In this document: positions 1 through 13,179 of the stretch, one piece after another
Numbering within the stretch: the first letter of the stretch is position 1
Layout of the letters: every line of letters begins with the position of its first letter
Source of the DNA: Acanthosoma haemorrhoidale
Lineage: Eukaryota > Arthropoda > Insecta > Hemiptera > Acanthosomatidae
Length of the DNA: 64,000 nt
Assembly (NCBI GenBank): GCA_930367205.1
Contig: OV884014.1
Span: forward strand, 77,231,104 to 77,295,103
Direction: 5' to 3'
Notes under the pieces: generated by a model
Told to the model about the DNA's origin: nothing
The model's input: only the letters and a program-made list of their open reading frames with translations
The model's database searches: none
Position numbers and translations under genes: made by a program

Positions 1-2040
1 TACAAGGAAATGTTTCAGAACAAGAGCAAATTTCTCTATATACTCTATAAATAAAAGTAAGTATGTTAAGTACAGAGTAGGACTGTAGATATTGAGCTTA
101 AGGAACCTCGCACTAAGCCGGTACTTGAATGGACCCTAGTGACCAATAGGAAATATTCACTCACACAAACACTATTTTGGGATAATATACAAATAATGAA
201 AAACACAACAGAAATGGGAAGCATACAATGATTTATATATTATATTATTACTAGTAGTAATTGAGGTATTAATCCCAATATTTTTAATACCCACAAAGAA
301 AAAATATACTGTCTTGGCCAGAACTCTAACCCACAATCTCACCAATATACAATTGATTTAGCCCAGCAAGAGTGAAGACCTTGCCAATAGGAACCCCGAA
401 GGTATATTTCTTTTCTTTGGCTATTAATTGTTAATATTTATATATTGTATTTTTTAATTTTAAAGCTGAGTATTACTCGATCCCACTGGAATATTATGAG
501 TTTTGATTGGGAGAGGTTAGAGCAGCTAACAGGGCTAGTAAGAATGTGTGTTGGGATTTTATAATATCTAAGATAACAGAAGTTAAACAACAAACTATAA
601 ATATAATTTTTTTCTTAACCAGCTATTTTTAATTTAAATCTTTCGTTTTATTCCTACCTATTGCAGGTATATTTTGGGAATTATATTTTATATTATACCA
701 TTTTCATTTTTAGTCTACAGTAATATGTTTATATAAATATGAATTCTAGTCTTGCCACAAGGTTTTATTTTGTTTTATACTATAACTAGAAGATTTGACA
801 GTTCTGTCATCTTTGGTTGTTGAAATTGATGCGGCAAATTTATTTTATTTTTAGAACATAATGACAAAAAACATAATGGATATCTAAATATGCATAAATC
901 TATGAATTTTTGAACAGTTTCAGCATTAAATCTAAATTAAATAGAGCTCATAGTCTACAATAAATAAATATAGTTAAAATAATTGAAATTTCAATGATAT
1001 AAATAAATGATGATACCTCTACACTTTTTTTACGTAGTCTGGGTATATTGGTCAGGAGCAGTGAGTGGTGGGTTTCTCGTCATGAAACTGTTTACTATGT
1101 CTTCCATTAATTTTCCAGGAAATAATTTAAATAAAAAAGAAGAAATGGTAAACAGGCCTATGGTGAGACATCAAACCCCCCCCCCTTAAAGCAGAATGTT
1201 ATTAGAAATAACATTAAAATACAGGTAATTTGGCCTCATGTTTGATATATCAATTGAATTTATAATGCTGTTGTTTTAAATTTTATTTTATAGTTATATA
1301 TAAAAAATAATTTTAATTAAGTGTTTTAAATTTCAGTTGAGAAATGACACAAGGAATTTTAATTATTTTAACCTGTTGAATTATTTATTGATTATAGATT
1401 TTTTAAATTTTAGACTACGAAGCATTCTTTAATTTAGTGCTAACTGTACAAAAATTTACAGATTTTTTTTTCATGTCTATTTCAGCACAGAAAGATAACA
1501 ATTTAACAGTCAAATGTACTAGTGCTATAAAATCTTGTGGAAAGACAAGAATTCTTATTTCTTTAAAATACAACCTGTTTACGCCTGTGAGTCGTTTGTT
1601 TTGTTTATTGAAAAAAGAATTATCATTCATTGTTTAAGCCCGAATAAGGGGTCTTGCATTGACAAGTAATTATCTAACAAAGTACCCTCTTAAAATTTAC
1701 TATAAAAAGGTGTAAATCAGAGATAAATATTTTTTTTTGTATTAAAATAATTATAAAGAATTAATAATTATTGATAATATTATAAATGTTCTAAGAATAT
1801 CTTTGTGTTTCGAATGTGAGTGTTGTGTATTTGTATTGAATAATGAACCTGCCATGCCCCAGGGCTGAAGAGAAGTTATGTTAATTGATTTTGTTTTAAG
1901 TGAAAGATGTTTGAAAGTAAACAAAACAAATAACGATACGGGACGCATCCGAGGCCCCGTAATCGGATTGAGAACACTACATCCTTTATAGAGGATTAAA
2001 GGACGGAGCACCGGTTGATAAGTCGCTCCCAGAACCAGTG
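1..2040. other. AT-rich DNA, no gene seen
   Basis: Expected to be LKB1 intron 4. Only short random frames. No kinase exon was recognised on the minus strand. A C10 run sits at about 1177-1187. Confidence 0.6.
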
Positions 2041-2330
2041 TGGATCCAGATTTCAGTTGGCCAACACGCACCAGAGTGCCCTCCCCCACCGACGGTTCCA
2101 ACCTCCATCATCTCACCGCCTTATCGGCCTATTGTTTACATCTCACCGCCTTATCGGCCTATTGTTTATGTGGAGCACCTCTGGTGGGAGTTCGTCTTGG
2201 AAGTCGTAGCAGTGAGGACCTCGCTCAACTCTCCACTAATCGATTACCTGCCATCGATGCCATCGATTATTAGCAACACAAGCGCCACTTGTGTCCCAGC
2301 TGCCAGCTTGGGTACCCAATGAAGCAGTCA
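2041..2330. repeat. GC-rich island with a 30-bp duplication and ATCGAT words
   Basis: In an AT-rich stretch this block is markedly GC-richer. It holds two adjacent copies of a 30-bp unit (ATCTCACCGCCTTATCGGCC...; 2109-2138, 2139-2168) and several ATCGAT words at 2238-2270. Open frames overlap on both strands without recognisable domains. A transposon-derived or promoter-like segment is possible; not resolved. Confidence 0.5.
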
Positions 2331-3783
2331 ATAAGTACTGTACTTTATTTATTTATTAGCAATCCTAATCTGTAGGATCTTGCTCCATTGATGTTTTCGT
2401 CAATAATGCGTATTTTTTATTTATATTTATTTATATATATTTAATATTTTAACCCAGTTATAAGGCGAATTCATTATTAATTTTCTGCATGTGTTTTTAT
2501 GTTTATAATATGAATTCTTTTCACGAACACATTTAGAAATTATTTAGTAATCTGAAAAATGCAAAATTATATTGCATAGAAATAGAAACAGGATTTTAAA
2601 TAAAGCATAACATTCAGGTTGGTTAACTCAACTGTTATCTCTTTTCATGTGTCACTTAATGTAAGAATGACACTTAATTAATTAATTTACAAAACTCATG
2701 AAATGTGTTTGTCTCTTGGATCATTCCAATTAGAGCATAATATTTTAAGGTTAAAATACCATATTATTTAATCTAAAAATTATTTTATCTATTACAATTT
2801 TCTTATATATTAAATACATGTGTGCTTGTGGACGCGCATACACACGTGTTTGTTGTTTTATGTAAGTATTGGGTGCGTGTATGTATTTATTGCTGTAGTA
2901 GATTTATTTATTTATAAATTCATATCAGTTATTTTGTTAGAAAACTGTAAGTTATTCTGGGCTATCCGTATCATGCCTAGTTTGATCCTTGTATTTCAAA
3001 CTGCTTTTCTCAATATAAGGATTTTCTAATTGAGATATGAAAGGCAAATGTATTTAAATTTATTACTCATTATATTGTTTGTTGTCAATCACGCATGTAG
3101 TGTCTCGTTACATTAAAATACCATTTGTTCGATTTGCTATTTCGTTCTTCTTTATTTTTTTTTCTTTCATTTCCCTTCATTAATGTTTCCGTTGTTTGTT
3201 TGAACCCCCCGCAATTGATATCTCGTTACCTTCTTTCATGAGCTCAAAAGACCGGTATAATTGACACGGGGTCGGAGAATTACACCTGTCGATTTTTTCT
3301 TTATGGTGTCACTCTCCCCAACACAACCCAAAATCCGCATCCGATAACAAAGAGTTAACAGTTACGGGTTAGGCCATCTTTATCGCATGCCTGTTTTTAT
3401 TATGTTAAGGGAGTTTAGGTAATGTTTGCTATTTGCACCTTCAGTGAAGAGTTTGACAAATTAGTACTCTGTATAGCTAAATGTATATGCAAATAGCATC
3501 ATATTATGTTAGAAAAATTTTGACAACTTGTAGATAGCCAACCCCTGGGTAACACGGTCCGGTCCATCTTGTTGGTGCTAATTTAGTTCCTGGCTCTTGG
3601 CAAGCCTAAATATCTTAGTCCAAAAAAAAACGAATCGCTTTTTATATTGAGAAATATATGAATAATTTTCATTTCTCAATTGTTATTAACAAAACCAAAT
3701 TGGAGTTATTTAAAACAAATAACTCATAAAATTAAGTTTGAAAATATAAAGTAACACAGAAAAGAGTACAATAGCGAACCTAC
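2331..3783. other. LKB1 intron 4 (near exon), no gene seen
   Basis: AT-rich. A moderately GC-rich patch at 3240-3600 has no recognisable coding. The LKB1 donor GTAGGT lies at 3783-3778. Confidence 0.6.
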
Positions 3784-6700
3784 AGGGTGACACCAGAGCT
3801 CCAGATGTCTACTTTGAAGCCAGAGAACTTTTCCATTCCGTTGGCAATTTCAGGTGGCTGGAAAGCAGGGGAGCCTTGGCTGGTGAAGCAGGTGTCGTCA
3901 GAGGCAAACATATCCAAGGCCTGCAACACAACAACTGATCATATCTAAAGATGAACAATTAACATAACGGCAACAACACCATTGTCCTAGAAAATGCTAT
4001 TAATTGACAATCAATCCTCTTAAAATATAATTTAATTTGAAGTAATATTGTACTAATGTCTGAGACCATTTGTAATTTTAAAAGTGCTGGTTGAGGCATT
4101 TAAATATTTGAGTTCAGTCACTAAAAAGTTAGAGCTGAGCATGTAATAACTTGGAAAATACTTCTGGCACTTCTATAAAATTGGAAAATGATTCTTTTTC
4201 TTAGCATCAATACATTAGCATGCCTGGCTAAAAACTACTGAGTTCTGGTTTTCATTCCCTCTTCCTCTGAGCATCTATTTCTAATAAGGGTTGGACTGGA
4301 GTCCAGTCAGCACAATGAGGGAAAATATGATAGGGTTTGAACATCTTTCTCCGGGTAGGCTTAATGCCTTTTACACAAGTTGTTTCACAGACTTGATTGG
4401 TCATGAAGATAATAACCCATAAATTAACAATTATAAAGTCACATAAATATTTGGATACTTACTTCGGCGACTCCAAGATCTGAGATCTTGAGTGTGCCAT
4501 CAAGAGTTAAGAGCAGATTGCCTGGTTTTATATCTTTATGAACTATGCCATGTGAATGGAGATATTCAAGACCTTCCACCAGCTGACAGAAATATCTAAA
4601 ATGAATTGGTAAATGTAGTTAAGGTTTTTTGTCTGTAATTGTCTGCAAGAGTCAAAATATCCACTCACCCATGAGCCTGCCACATAGGGAATTTTTTATA
4701 AGGTGTACTTTCAAGCATATCTTGAAGTACACCTACACAATATTCCATAATGAGGTACATTTTCTCCTTTTCGTGGTTATATAAAACATCGACCATCTCT
4801 ATCACATTTTTATGTTTCAGTAACTTTAGAAGTTGTATTTCTCTAAAATATACACAGGTATTATGTATTGCAAAACAACAAGGTTCAGAAACATCAAAAG
4901 GTATTAAATTACTAATGGGCGACAGTGGCACTAACTCATCTGAGTTCTGCTCACTTTATTACATAAGTGCTCATATTTATTAAAATATATAAAACTAATG
5001 TATTTTCAACAAATAACTTGACACTAATCTAACAGAATGGGACTCGATCTGTTTCTCTACTCGGGTGATCCTATTGTATTTCTCACTGTCGGTTTCACCA
5101 ATAAACATGTTTCTTGTTCAATTCTGTACTTCACAGCCTCTCTGCTCCTTATATCACCCACCAAACCAATTATTTGATTAGTCTACAGTATGAACTCGTA
5201 ATAACCCAACAAACTATCCTATTATTATTATATATATACGGGCATAAAAAGAAGCTAAGGCATAGGAAATGCAACAGATCATTTATGTTTTTTTTTTTAA
5301 ATCTTCCATTTATTATAAAATAATTCATCATTTAAGATAATATATAAATATTCTAACATTTCTTGTGTATAATTTTATATAAAATATTAAAGCTTTAACT
5401 GCGTGTGCAATGGACATGCGACTGCTATAGCACACTGTACCTGTGCTTTGTGGAGTTAAAAGGTTGAGGAATATGAGTATTTTTTTTTATTATGACTAAT
5501 TTTAACAGTTATAAGGAGTATGCAGCCTCCCTTACTAATAATGAATGCCCTACATGGCCTGGTACTCTGTTCTATACAGTTGTCTGCAGACTTTACGGCA
5601 GCTGTTGTCAGTCCTCCAATAAGTTTTTTCATACCCGGTTAAGTTTTTTCAAATTATATATTTAATAATAAATAGCCCCAAACAAAAAATCAGCTTAGTC
5701 CTACCTCGAGGCTAATCTCATCCTAGATTCCCATTACTGTCCTTCCTTAGTAACAGCGTACATCCTTGGCTACTACAAGACATCATTCAGTTTTCCTCCA
5801 ATCTTGTCTTAACCATCATGCTTCTCCTACCAAATTCGCATGTGATCGTAATTCAAACCTACATTTATCAGTAAACAAGACAGTGAAGTAATCAGTTATC
5901 ACATCCACAGAATATCTGTACTTCACCCCATTAATATCGGTTCTGTCATATATTAATACTAATAAAAATAACATATTAGCAACTAATAAAAAATGAAAGA
6001 ACAAATGAATAAAATGTAAGATAACATATCTGTCCCAAAGATTTTGTTGTGAGTTTTGTGTTCAACTTCGTCTCCATCTGAGATACACATTCAGTGGCTT
6101 ACTTCGTTTTCCTTTCAAATATACTTCTCTCACGGCTTCCTTCTTCCCCCTCCAGAGATAATAGTCCAGCTGCTTACTTTATTTCCCAACTGGAGATAGA
6201 AACGGGTCCAGCCGAATGTTGATGTTTCGAGATACAGTAGCGGTCAATTTCCCGTTTCAGTTTCTGGACCGTGATTTTTTTGGAATGCAGCAACAGATAT
6301 CTGCCTTATCACTCTATAGTTTTTTTTAGTAGTTTTATGAGCCTTGGAGCTTAATCTTAAACTCAAACCACCTCCTGAATTACATTTTTTTTTAAGATAA
6401 CTTACAGTACTTTTACCAACTTTTAACATTTTAGCAATTTCACAACAAAATTTTCCTTCAAGTGTAAAACTAATAATTCTTTCAAGGATAGCAGTACTAG
6501 TTTGACGAACCATTCAAACTTACTGAATGAAAATATTGTTTTGTATCACCTTAATAAGGAATGGAGGGCAAGTGCAATTGCTTATATCGTAAATAATTTT
6601 AATTCAAAAATAAATTTGATCAATCTATAATTTTATTTAAACACAAAATGTTAAATCCTCATGATAGTTTCCGAGTATTAAGAATTATATGACCTTTCCT

Positions 6701-8572
6701 GACACATTTTACCACTAAAGTATGTTGACTTGATAAGTTAGTAACAGTAATTAGTACACAGACCAAGGCGAGTCGTAAATACAAAGTGCTCTCTCCAGGG
6801 CCGTCTACTAATGAGTCACTAATGAAGACTAAGGGGAGGGAGTCACCAAAGCTGAGATGCTCTCTCCACGGATATCTGGCATTGACTCACTTAAAGAAGA
6901 TAAAGGAAAGTCATCATGCTGAGATGCTCTATCCAGGGCTGTCTAGCAGGGACTCACCAATACGAGGCTAGAGAGAGGGAATTTGGGAGAGGGAGAAGTA
7001 AATGAGAAAGGTGATTCTCCCTGATCACGCAAACACATAACACTCGTCCCTAGCATGTAAACAATTCGCCCACATATGTAGATATGACAGAAATACAAAA
7101 CGATACTAAATTCTGAACATAAAGAAATGATGAGAGTCGGCAATAATAACTGTCATCAGATGTCATTGTCTAACATCACTTGTTCAGCAATGGCTTTTTC
7201 GAGTTAAATCTCGTGAACCATAACAATATCACGTAGCTGTGAAAGTAGGTACCAGGTTCGAATCCCTGCCTGGTTACCTGTTTTTTTTAATTAACCATTC
7301 CAACACTCAAAAAAGAAATTTACAAAAACAAGTATTCTTTTCTAAAAAATACCTTAAACCCACCCATCTGAATCCAATTACATCCACCCCACCCAGCTTT
7401 GGTTAATGTTGGTTACTAAAGTTAGCGAATATTATTTATTACTTATATTTTATTTGGTATTCTTCATCTATACAGCTCCAATAACAATTAATATTAAACC
7501 CTAATAAGACACATAAGATTTCATATTATTTATAATGTCGGTTCCAAAATATATTTTGTTTATTTTGGATATTCTAAGAGAGTCCTATATTAAGACCCCC
7601 AATCTACGGTGGGGAAAAATCAATGACATAAGTCACATTTTTATGAAAATGAAAAATTGTGTAACACAAACAAATTAAAAAATTCAGATTTATTGGACTA
7701 ATAAAATCTAATAATAATTTAGCAGTAAACTGATAAGCTTTGCAACAGTTGCATAAATTTGCTAGAGCTTCATTTGTGTTAGTGCTCATAAAATAAAATA
7801 CAAAACTGATATCAGTCAAAGCTTCCAATATTAGAAATCAAACAAAAAAAATTTATTATAACAAATGCTCCGTCATCAATGAATCTGGAGACAAAAATCT
7901 GTCATACGCAGGACTTGATAATAATTAAATATCATATAATTTATACCAAAAATGTAATGAAAAGAATCATGTTTTTGAAAAGTGAAAATAAATACCACTA
8001 GACTAGAAATGTGCACTGTGACCTTGAGCTTAATTAAATGTATATTGTGTTTGTTGCTGTAAAATTTATTTAAAAAGGATTGATATAAATAACAAAATCT
8101 TTAATAACATTCAAGACTGTTGACAGCTACTTACTAGAGCGCAAATAGCTTTGTATCACTAATATTTTAATACCTTCAAGTACAAAACAGCCAACTCCTG
8201 ATTTCAGATTAATGAAATAAAGCAAGATATTCACCTTTGGACATTCTGTTCACCATTAGGTATCCTCCTCAACTTTCTTTTCTTCAAGATTTTCACTGCC
8301 CTTCTACACAAGGTTTCTGAGTCTAACATTTCTTTCACTTTTCCGTAACTACCTTCCCCTAGTAAGTCACCCATTACATATTTACCTACTAACTTACACC
8401 TTTTCTTCTTCGTTTGGTATATAATTTCATCAGACTCCACTCTGTGGAAAAACATGATATCACTGTCATTTTCCTCATCATTTGCCCAGGAAGAACTAGG
8501 CTCCTTAATGAAATCACCAACTGTTTCTAAACCATCAGAATTAAAATCATTTATTGTCATATTATTGTCCAT
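3784..8572 (-). CDS. Lkb1: LKB1/STK11 serine-threonine kinase, 5' four coding exons (partial)
   Basis: Four exons, joined 8572-8235, 4842-4669, 4595-4463 and 3920-3784, give about 260 residues of the LKB1 kinase with GT-AG borders and matching phases. The ATG at 8572-8570 is preceded by a GTG that is not needed. A 60-residue acidic N-terminal arm leads to the glycine loop GEGSYGKV (residues 72-79), the ATP lysine in AVKIL (K94), catalytic HKDIKPGN (D192), and DLG in place of DFG (210-212), followed by GVAEALDMF and the [10 protein letters not shown] activation-loop block. The family is the STRAD/MO25-bound master kinase that phosphorylates AMPK-type kinases, acting in the cytoplasm in polarity and energy sensing. 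The alternative DLG and the APE region reading QPPE are LKB1 hallmarks, so another kinase is unlikely. Kinase subdomains after [13 protein letters not shown] and the C-terminal tail are missing. They do not appear at 1-3783 on this strand, so they should lie left of the window. Confidence 0.95.
5500..6513 (-). pseudogene. Decayed Tc1-like transposase in LKB1 intron 1
   Basis: The frame 6513-6244 starts [16 protein letters not shown] and has a helix-turn-helix ([21 protein letters not shown]), as in Tc1-like N-termini. Further along, at 5900-5816, [17 protein letters not shown] matches the first-Asp block of Tc1 transposases (VLFSDESRFEL). Stops and frame changes separate them. The left limit is approximate. 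Confidence 0.72.
6787..6965. repeat. Degenerate tandem repeat, about 70-bp period, three units
   Basis: Units begin TGCTCTCTCCAGGG (6787), TGCTCTCTCCACGG (6858) and TGCTCTATCCAGGG (6924), each followed by a GACTCAC-type word. In LKB1 intron 1. The 61-codon frame over it looks repeat-derived. Confidence 0.75.
7225..7290 (+). repeat. tRNA-like B-box with T-run (truncated SINE?)
   Basis: GGTTCGAATCC at 7255-7265 is a perfect pol III B-box, followed by CTGCCTGG and a T8 run at 7281. No convincing A-box at the right spacing, so not a functional tRNA; most likely a truncated tRNA-derived repeat. Confidence 0.35.
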
Positions 8573-10084
8573 CACTGTTAAGGAATCATTTCTTGGATAT
8601 TATAACCTCACAATTTGGATAAGACAGCGGCCATATTCTGTCAGAACAATTGCCTTTAGCCACTGTGGGCTATTGCTGTGTGAGTTGTATACTCTAAAAG
8701 CAGCCTGACCTAGCGCCCTAGATAGATGGAATAGCAACTAAATACTGGACTAAATAGACATCTTTAATTAGGGCAATAATTTAAAAGTTGGCATCAGAAT
8801 AAAATATAACTTAAGAATGGCTTGGCTACATTATTGGATTGACTAGCTATTTAATAGGTTGGCCTTGCTAAATTGTAGTTACATATGAGCATACTCTTCA
8901 AAAGCTCTTTACATATTTTTATATAGAAAATATTTCATATTTTTAATACCTGCTTCTGCTATATACAGATGGTTTGTATGTACATATGATGTAAATATTT
9001 TATGAATGATAGAGATAATCTAACATTCGTACTATAGCCAGAATGCAATTTTTTCAAATAAAAAAGGTACCAACATCTGAAAGTTTAATAAACAGATTTA
9101 CTGTTTACTCTATAGTTATAGGACTAAGTGACAGATTAATATAACTTCAAGACGATTTCTCGCCCAAAATCTATAAACGACGACTTAAAACGATACTTAT
9201 CTTTCAAACAATAATATCTGGTTTTAGTATAGTTGTATTAATAAATTATAAACACGTTAATATATTGAAAACAGTTCTGTCTGACCAAAATTATTTACGC
9301 TGAGTTGTTTTCATTATATTTAAGCTCATACCACAACTAGAAAAATATTATATATGAGATAATGTTGATATTGTGTAAACTGTGAAGACAGATTAGCAAT
9401 GAAAAAAACTAAGACTGGAAGGATTGTTACAGCTAGATGAGTTTATTTACAAAAACAGATTTAATGAAAAAACAACATGTGTCATAATTTTAACACATCT
9501 TTCTATAGATAGCATACAAAATACAATACTCGTTGTTCGGGTATCTCGAATGGTTTAAGATGTCTGTCTTCACCAGCTTTTTTACTTCGTAAGGCTCACC
9601 ACTATATGGCGACACTTACGATTTTGTGGTCTGGAGAAGGGGATGCCTGTTGTTCTTGGAGTACTGCGGGTGGGTGTAGGTGTTAAGCTTCACCACCAGC
9701 TGCGAATTGTATCGTTGGACCAATTTTCGATAGCGTTCTGTAGATTCAGGCGGGATCCAATCTATAGAGGATTTAATTTCTACTCATAGTTTAGTTTCTC
9801 ATCGCTATCTCGTCGTTTTCCCCGAATAGTTTCATTGAGCGACTAAGAAGCTGCACATTAAGATTCAGGGTGTACAACCTGTTAGATGGGAAGGCAGGAA
9901 AGCCTATCAACACTTTCAAATGGGGCTGTTGCAACATTCCGCTTGGGCCTATTTTGGTAGGCCGTTCTCATAACTCCCCCCAATCTTTATCAGCTATTTG
10001 TCAACTCGTGCAGTTAATAATATTATAACTGATGAGAAAAATAATAAAATAAAAATGTTATTTCTAATAATCACGTTCCACCTC
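8573..10084. other. Intergenic between LKB1 and the LINE remnant
   Basis: Contains the presumed LKB1 promoter and 5' UTR to the right of 8572. A GC-richer block at 9530-9990 looks repeat-derived but could not be assigned. Confidence 0.5.
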
Positions 10085-10900
10085 ATTTGAGAAGAAGTGC
10101 TGCTTTGGTGTATTTCTTAACTTCTCTGAGGCCTTTGATCGGGTATGGCACCAGGGCCTGCCCTGGAACTCGAAGACAATCTTCCTTCAACATATTAGCT
10201 TATCATGCTGTTATACAAAACTGAAAATATTTTAGTATAACCTACGCCTCTTTTACATCCTCTTATTTTAGCATCGTGCCTCCCCAAAGGTGAGGGGCTC
10301 CGTCCCATCCTATTTGTAATATACTCGTTTGCTGTGGTTATTAATAATCCCCTAAATGAATTCACTGACAACACAGCCATATCTCCTTCCAATCCCAACC
10401 CCATTCTCGTTCCAAACACCTGTCCATTCTAGAACTATGGCTCTCCAAGTGGAGAGTCACAGTGAATGGTGACGAGTCCTCTTCTGTCACTTTCACGCTC
10501 CATCTCTTGTCATGTCCTTCAATATTTTAGTTCTCATTCTTGTTAAATCCCAGACCACCCATAAAAGAATTGTATTAGACATGCAGCACACTTAGAGCTC
10601 TCACGTTCAAACGACCAGAACCTTACATACGATTCAAACTTCTTTACTTTATGGAAAATCGTTCACAAATAAGAATAAAAACAAGAGACTGATTTGCCCA
10701 TCTATGCATACACCTACCTGGTCCTACGGAATTAAAGTAAATCTAGAAAGGCAAATTCAATTTCATCAGCGTCTGTTAAGCTCACACCCATTTTCACTAC
10801 AAAGTTTTCGCAGAGCTTATATACCAATCAATATATTAGAGGAAAGAGTATTTTGTCTATATTGCTGGCTGGCAGTGAGGTGTATGATCCTTAAGTTACT
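10085..10900 (+). pseudogene. Decayed jockey-like LINE reverse transcriptase
   Basis: Broken frames read VFLNFSEAFDRVWHQGL, then FTDNTAISPSNPNP where functional elements have FADDTA, then SKWRVTVNGDES, and at 10704 HTPTWSYGIKV (jockey: KPIWTYGIQLWG). The second active-site Asp is replaced by Asn, and many frameshifts occur. Fragments follow the order of jockey-clade RT to thumb. Confidence 0.75.
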
Positions 10901-11703
10901 TTCCTGAAGATTTGAGCTTTATAGACCCTGATGATGGAACTGAATTTGACTATCTAGACATACAAGGCTTTGTCAATAAAAGGTATATATCTATGTTCGT
11001 ATTTAAAGCTTTTCGTGGTGATTGATAGCTAATTGTTCAGTTACATTATCAGGATCTTTTATTATAACAAAAGTTATTTCTTTTGGAGAAATTTAAAAAT
11101 TTTATTAGTTATTAAAGATGACTAGGTGTCTAGATTTCTCAGTTTGGTTTGTGTTTTATTTAGGATACCTAGTGTATTAGGTCGATTCGGTGTTACGTGT
11201 TATACTTCAAGAGAGAGAGAGAGGATTTATATTAGAAGAAAGAGGATGATGACAGTGAGGTGTAAGGTCCTTAATTCTTTAACCAATTTTTTTTCCTCGT
11301 CTTTACAAAAACACATTAACAAGCAAACATAAGTCGTTATGTATAGCAATGACAATTCCTAATTTGTAATAAATCAAGCAGACGACATCGATTATTTAAA
11401 ATGCCCATTTCCCTGCTTAAACGTCAAAAATGTACTTTAATTGCATAAAATCTTTTTTTTTTTTATTTCAAAGATTAAGTAAGACAAACAATGAATGGTT
11501 TTAGTGGCTTAAATTACTAGGAACTAAATGGGCCACCTAGATAACTTTCTATCTAGTGTGTTCACTGCCAAACCATTTAAAGCTCTTTGGTCGCTCATAA
11601 TTGAACTAACCTTCGCCTTCAGGCTTGTTTACCAAACAACGTGCTTCGGCTTGGTGGTGTGTTCCCAAACTTTTCAGTGCTCAGTTAGTGTATTTCAAGT
11701 GCA

Positions 11704-13179
11704 ATGGTCAAGTTAGGCAAAGTTCAGAAGAAAACGAAGAAATCAAAACTAGGAGGTAACGTCAATATTCTTTCTTTAAGTCCTTTAACAAAAAATAAGA
11801 ATGTACCAACCATGCAAAGTAATAATAGCCCTAAAACAAAAAAGAGTAGCCAAGTTTCAGCCCAAACCAGCCCTGAATTACCAATAAAAGGCGCAGAGCT
11901 CTCTGAAGATTGTCTTAAACAAGTAGTTACCTCCCAGCAAGTAGTTGCAGGAAGTCCTCAATCACATAGCAAAAAGAGAAAAAAATTAACTAGTGAAGCT
12001 AATATAGAAGATATCCCAACTGTGTCTCAAATTCAAGTCAATAGTAAGAAAATAACTGCTGATAAAGGCGCTGTTAGCTATGAAGATGATAATGAATCCG
12101 ATATATCAGATGATGAATCTGCTAATAGCGAGGCATCATTTAATATTGATAGTTATCCATCAGATGATGAAGAAGAAGCTTTATCCACTGTTGGATCTGA
12201 TAATAGTTATCCATCAGATGATGAAGATGAAGAAGAAGAAAATAAGAAACAAGGTATTCCTTTCAACTCTGTGCCTTCTGATGAGCTGGAGGAAAGAGAA
12301 AACAGAACTGTATTTGTTGGTAACCTTCCAAAATCAGTATGCAGGAATGAATTGCATAAATGGTTTTGTAGGTTTGGCAAAGTTCAATGTGTTAGGCTTA
12401 GGAGTGCCCCAATTGCTGATTTAGAAATGCCAAGAAAAGTCGCTGTTATAAAAAAGTCATTCCATGATAATAGATCGAATATTCATGCCTATATCAGGTA
12501 TGTCGATATAGAAGGTGCCAGGAATGCTCTTCAAGCTAATGGTGTTAATTATGGTAATCACACCTTAAGAGTTGATTGTGCTAAACATCAAGGAGGATAT
12601 GATGCAAAAAAAGCAGTTTTTGTTGGAAATGTACCATTTAGTATTGAAGAAAATTCCTTAATGAGTTTTTTTTCCAAGTGTGGAGAAATTGAAGGAGTGA
12701 GAATTATTAGGGATAAGGCAACTGGTGTTGGCAAAGGGTTTGCCTATGTCAATTTTAAATGTTCTTCTTCTATTCCTCTAGCATTGAAGTTGGATGGTGA
12801 AATTTTAGAAAAACGTCAGCTGAGAGTAAACCCTGTTAAGTATAATCTAAAAAAGAAACAAAGTCGTATGTTGTCACACCATCAAAATAGCCCTAGCTTT
12901 ACATCGGAAAAGTTCGGTTTGAAGAATGGCCGAGGGAAAGAACAGTTTAAGAAAACAAAAAAACCAGGTTCTTTTACAAATGCTGCTCCAAACAGAAATA
13001 AACACCCACAAGTAAGCAAGTCAAAAGATCATCAACCCTTCAGGCCTGCAACAAAAAAGAACAAATTTCAGGGTGAATTAAGTAAAAGAAAAGATAAGAA
13101 ACAATTTAAAAGAAAATCGTTTATAGAGAAAAAACGTGAAAAGATTTCTAAAATATTACAAAAAAAAGACAAACAATGA
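11704..13179 (+). CDS. RBM34: RNA-binding protein 34-like nucleolar protein, single exon
   Basis: One uninterrupted frame of 491 residues. Order: basic N-terminus (MVKLGKVQKKTKKSK); a Ser/Lys-rich arm; a strongly acidic stretch at about 126-185 in which SYPSDDE occurs twice; RRM1 from about 201 (RTVFVGNLP) with the long insert before the third strand that is usual in RBM34/Nop12; RRM2 from about 303 (KAVFVGNVPFS), with RNP1 as GKGFAYVNF; and a lysine-rich tail of about 110 residues. Paired RRMs between acidic and basic arms match RBM34 in animals and Nop12 in yeast, which is linked to pre-60S ribosome assembly in the nucleolus; that role is inferred from the family. The start is the first ATG in frame. 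Nearby AATAAA is at about 13410. There is no intron, unlike the neighbouring genes, and flanking poly-A of a retrocopy is not evident. The frame is intact, so the gene looks functional. Confidence 0.9.
   Translation: MVKLGKVQKKTKKSKLGGNVNILSLSPLTKNKNVPTMQSNNSPKTKKSSQVSAQTSPELPIKGAELSEDCLKQVVTSQQVVAGSPQSHSKKRKKLTSEANIEDIPTVSQIQVNSKKITADKGAVSYEDDNESDISDDESANSEASFNIDSYPSDDEEEALSTVGSDNSYPSDDEDEEEENKKQGIPFNSVPSDELEERENRTVFVGNLPKSVCRNELHKWFCRFGKVQCVRLRSAPIADLEMPRKVAVIKKSFHDNRSNIHAYIRYVDIEGARNALQANGVNYGNHTLRVDCAKHQGGYDAKKAVFVGNVPFSIEENSLMSFFSKCGEIEGVRIIRDKATGVGKGFAYVNFKCSSSIPLALKLDGEILEKRQLRVNPVKYNLKKKQSRMLSHHQNSPSFTSEKFGLKNGRGKEQFKKTKKPGSFTNAAPNRNKHPQVSKSKDHQPFRPATKKNKFQGELSKRKDKKQFKRKSFIEKKREKISKILQKKDKQ

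Noticed and set aside
1..45. Minus-strand exon after a TTTATAG acceptor as the next LKB1 exon
   Set aside because: In the required phase it reads VYREICSCSETF, not the expected YNITTGLYPFEGDN block.
7225..7290. Functional tRNA gene
   Set aside because: B-box only; no A-box at proper spacing and no acceptor-stem pairing.
12080..12424. 114-codon frame inside RBM34
   Set aside because: Alternative-frame reading of the acidic region of RBM34; low-complexity product.
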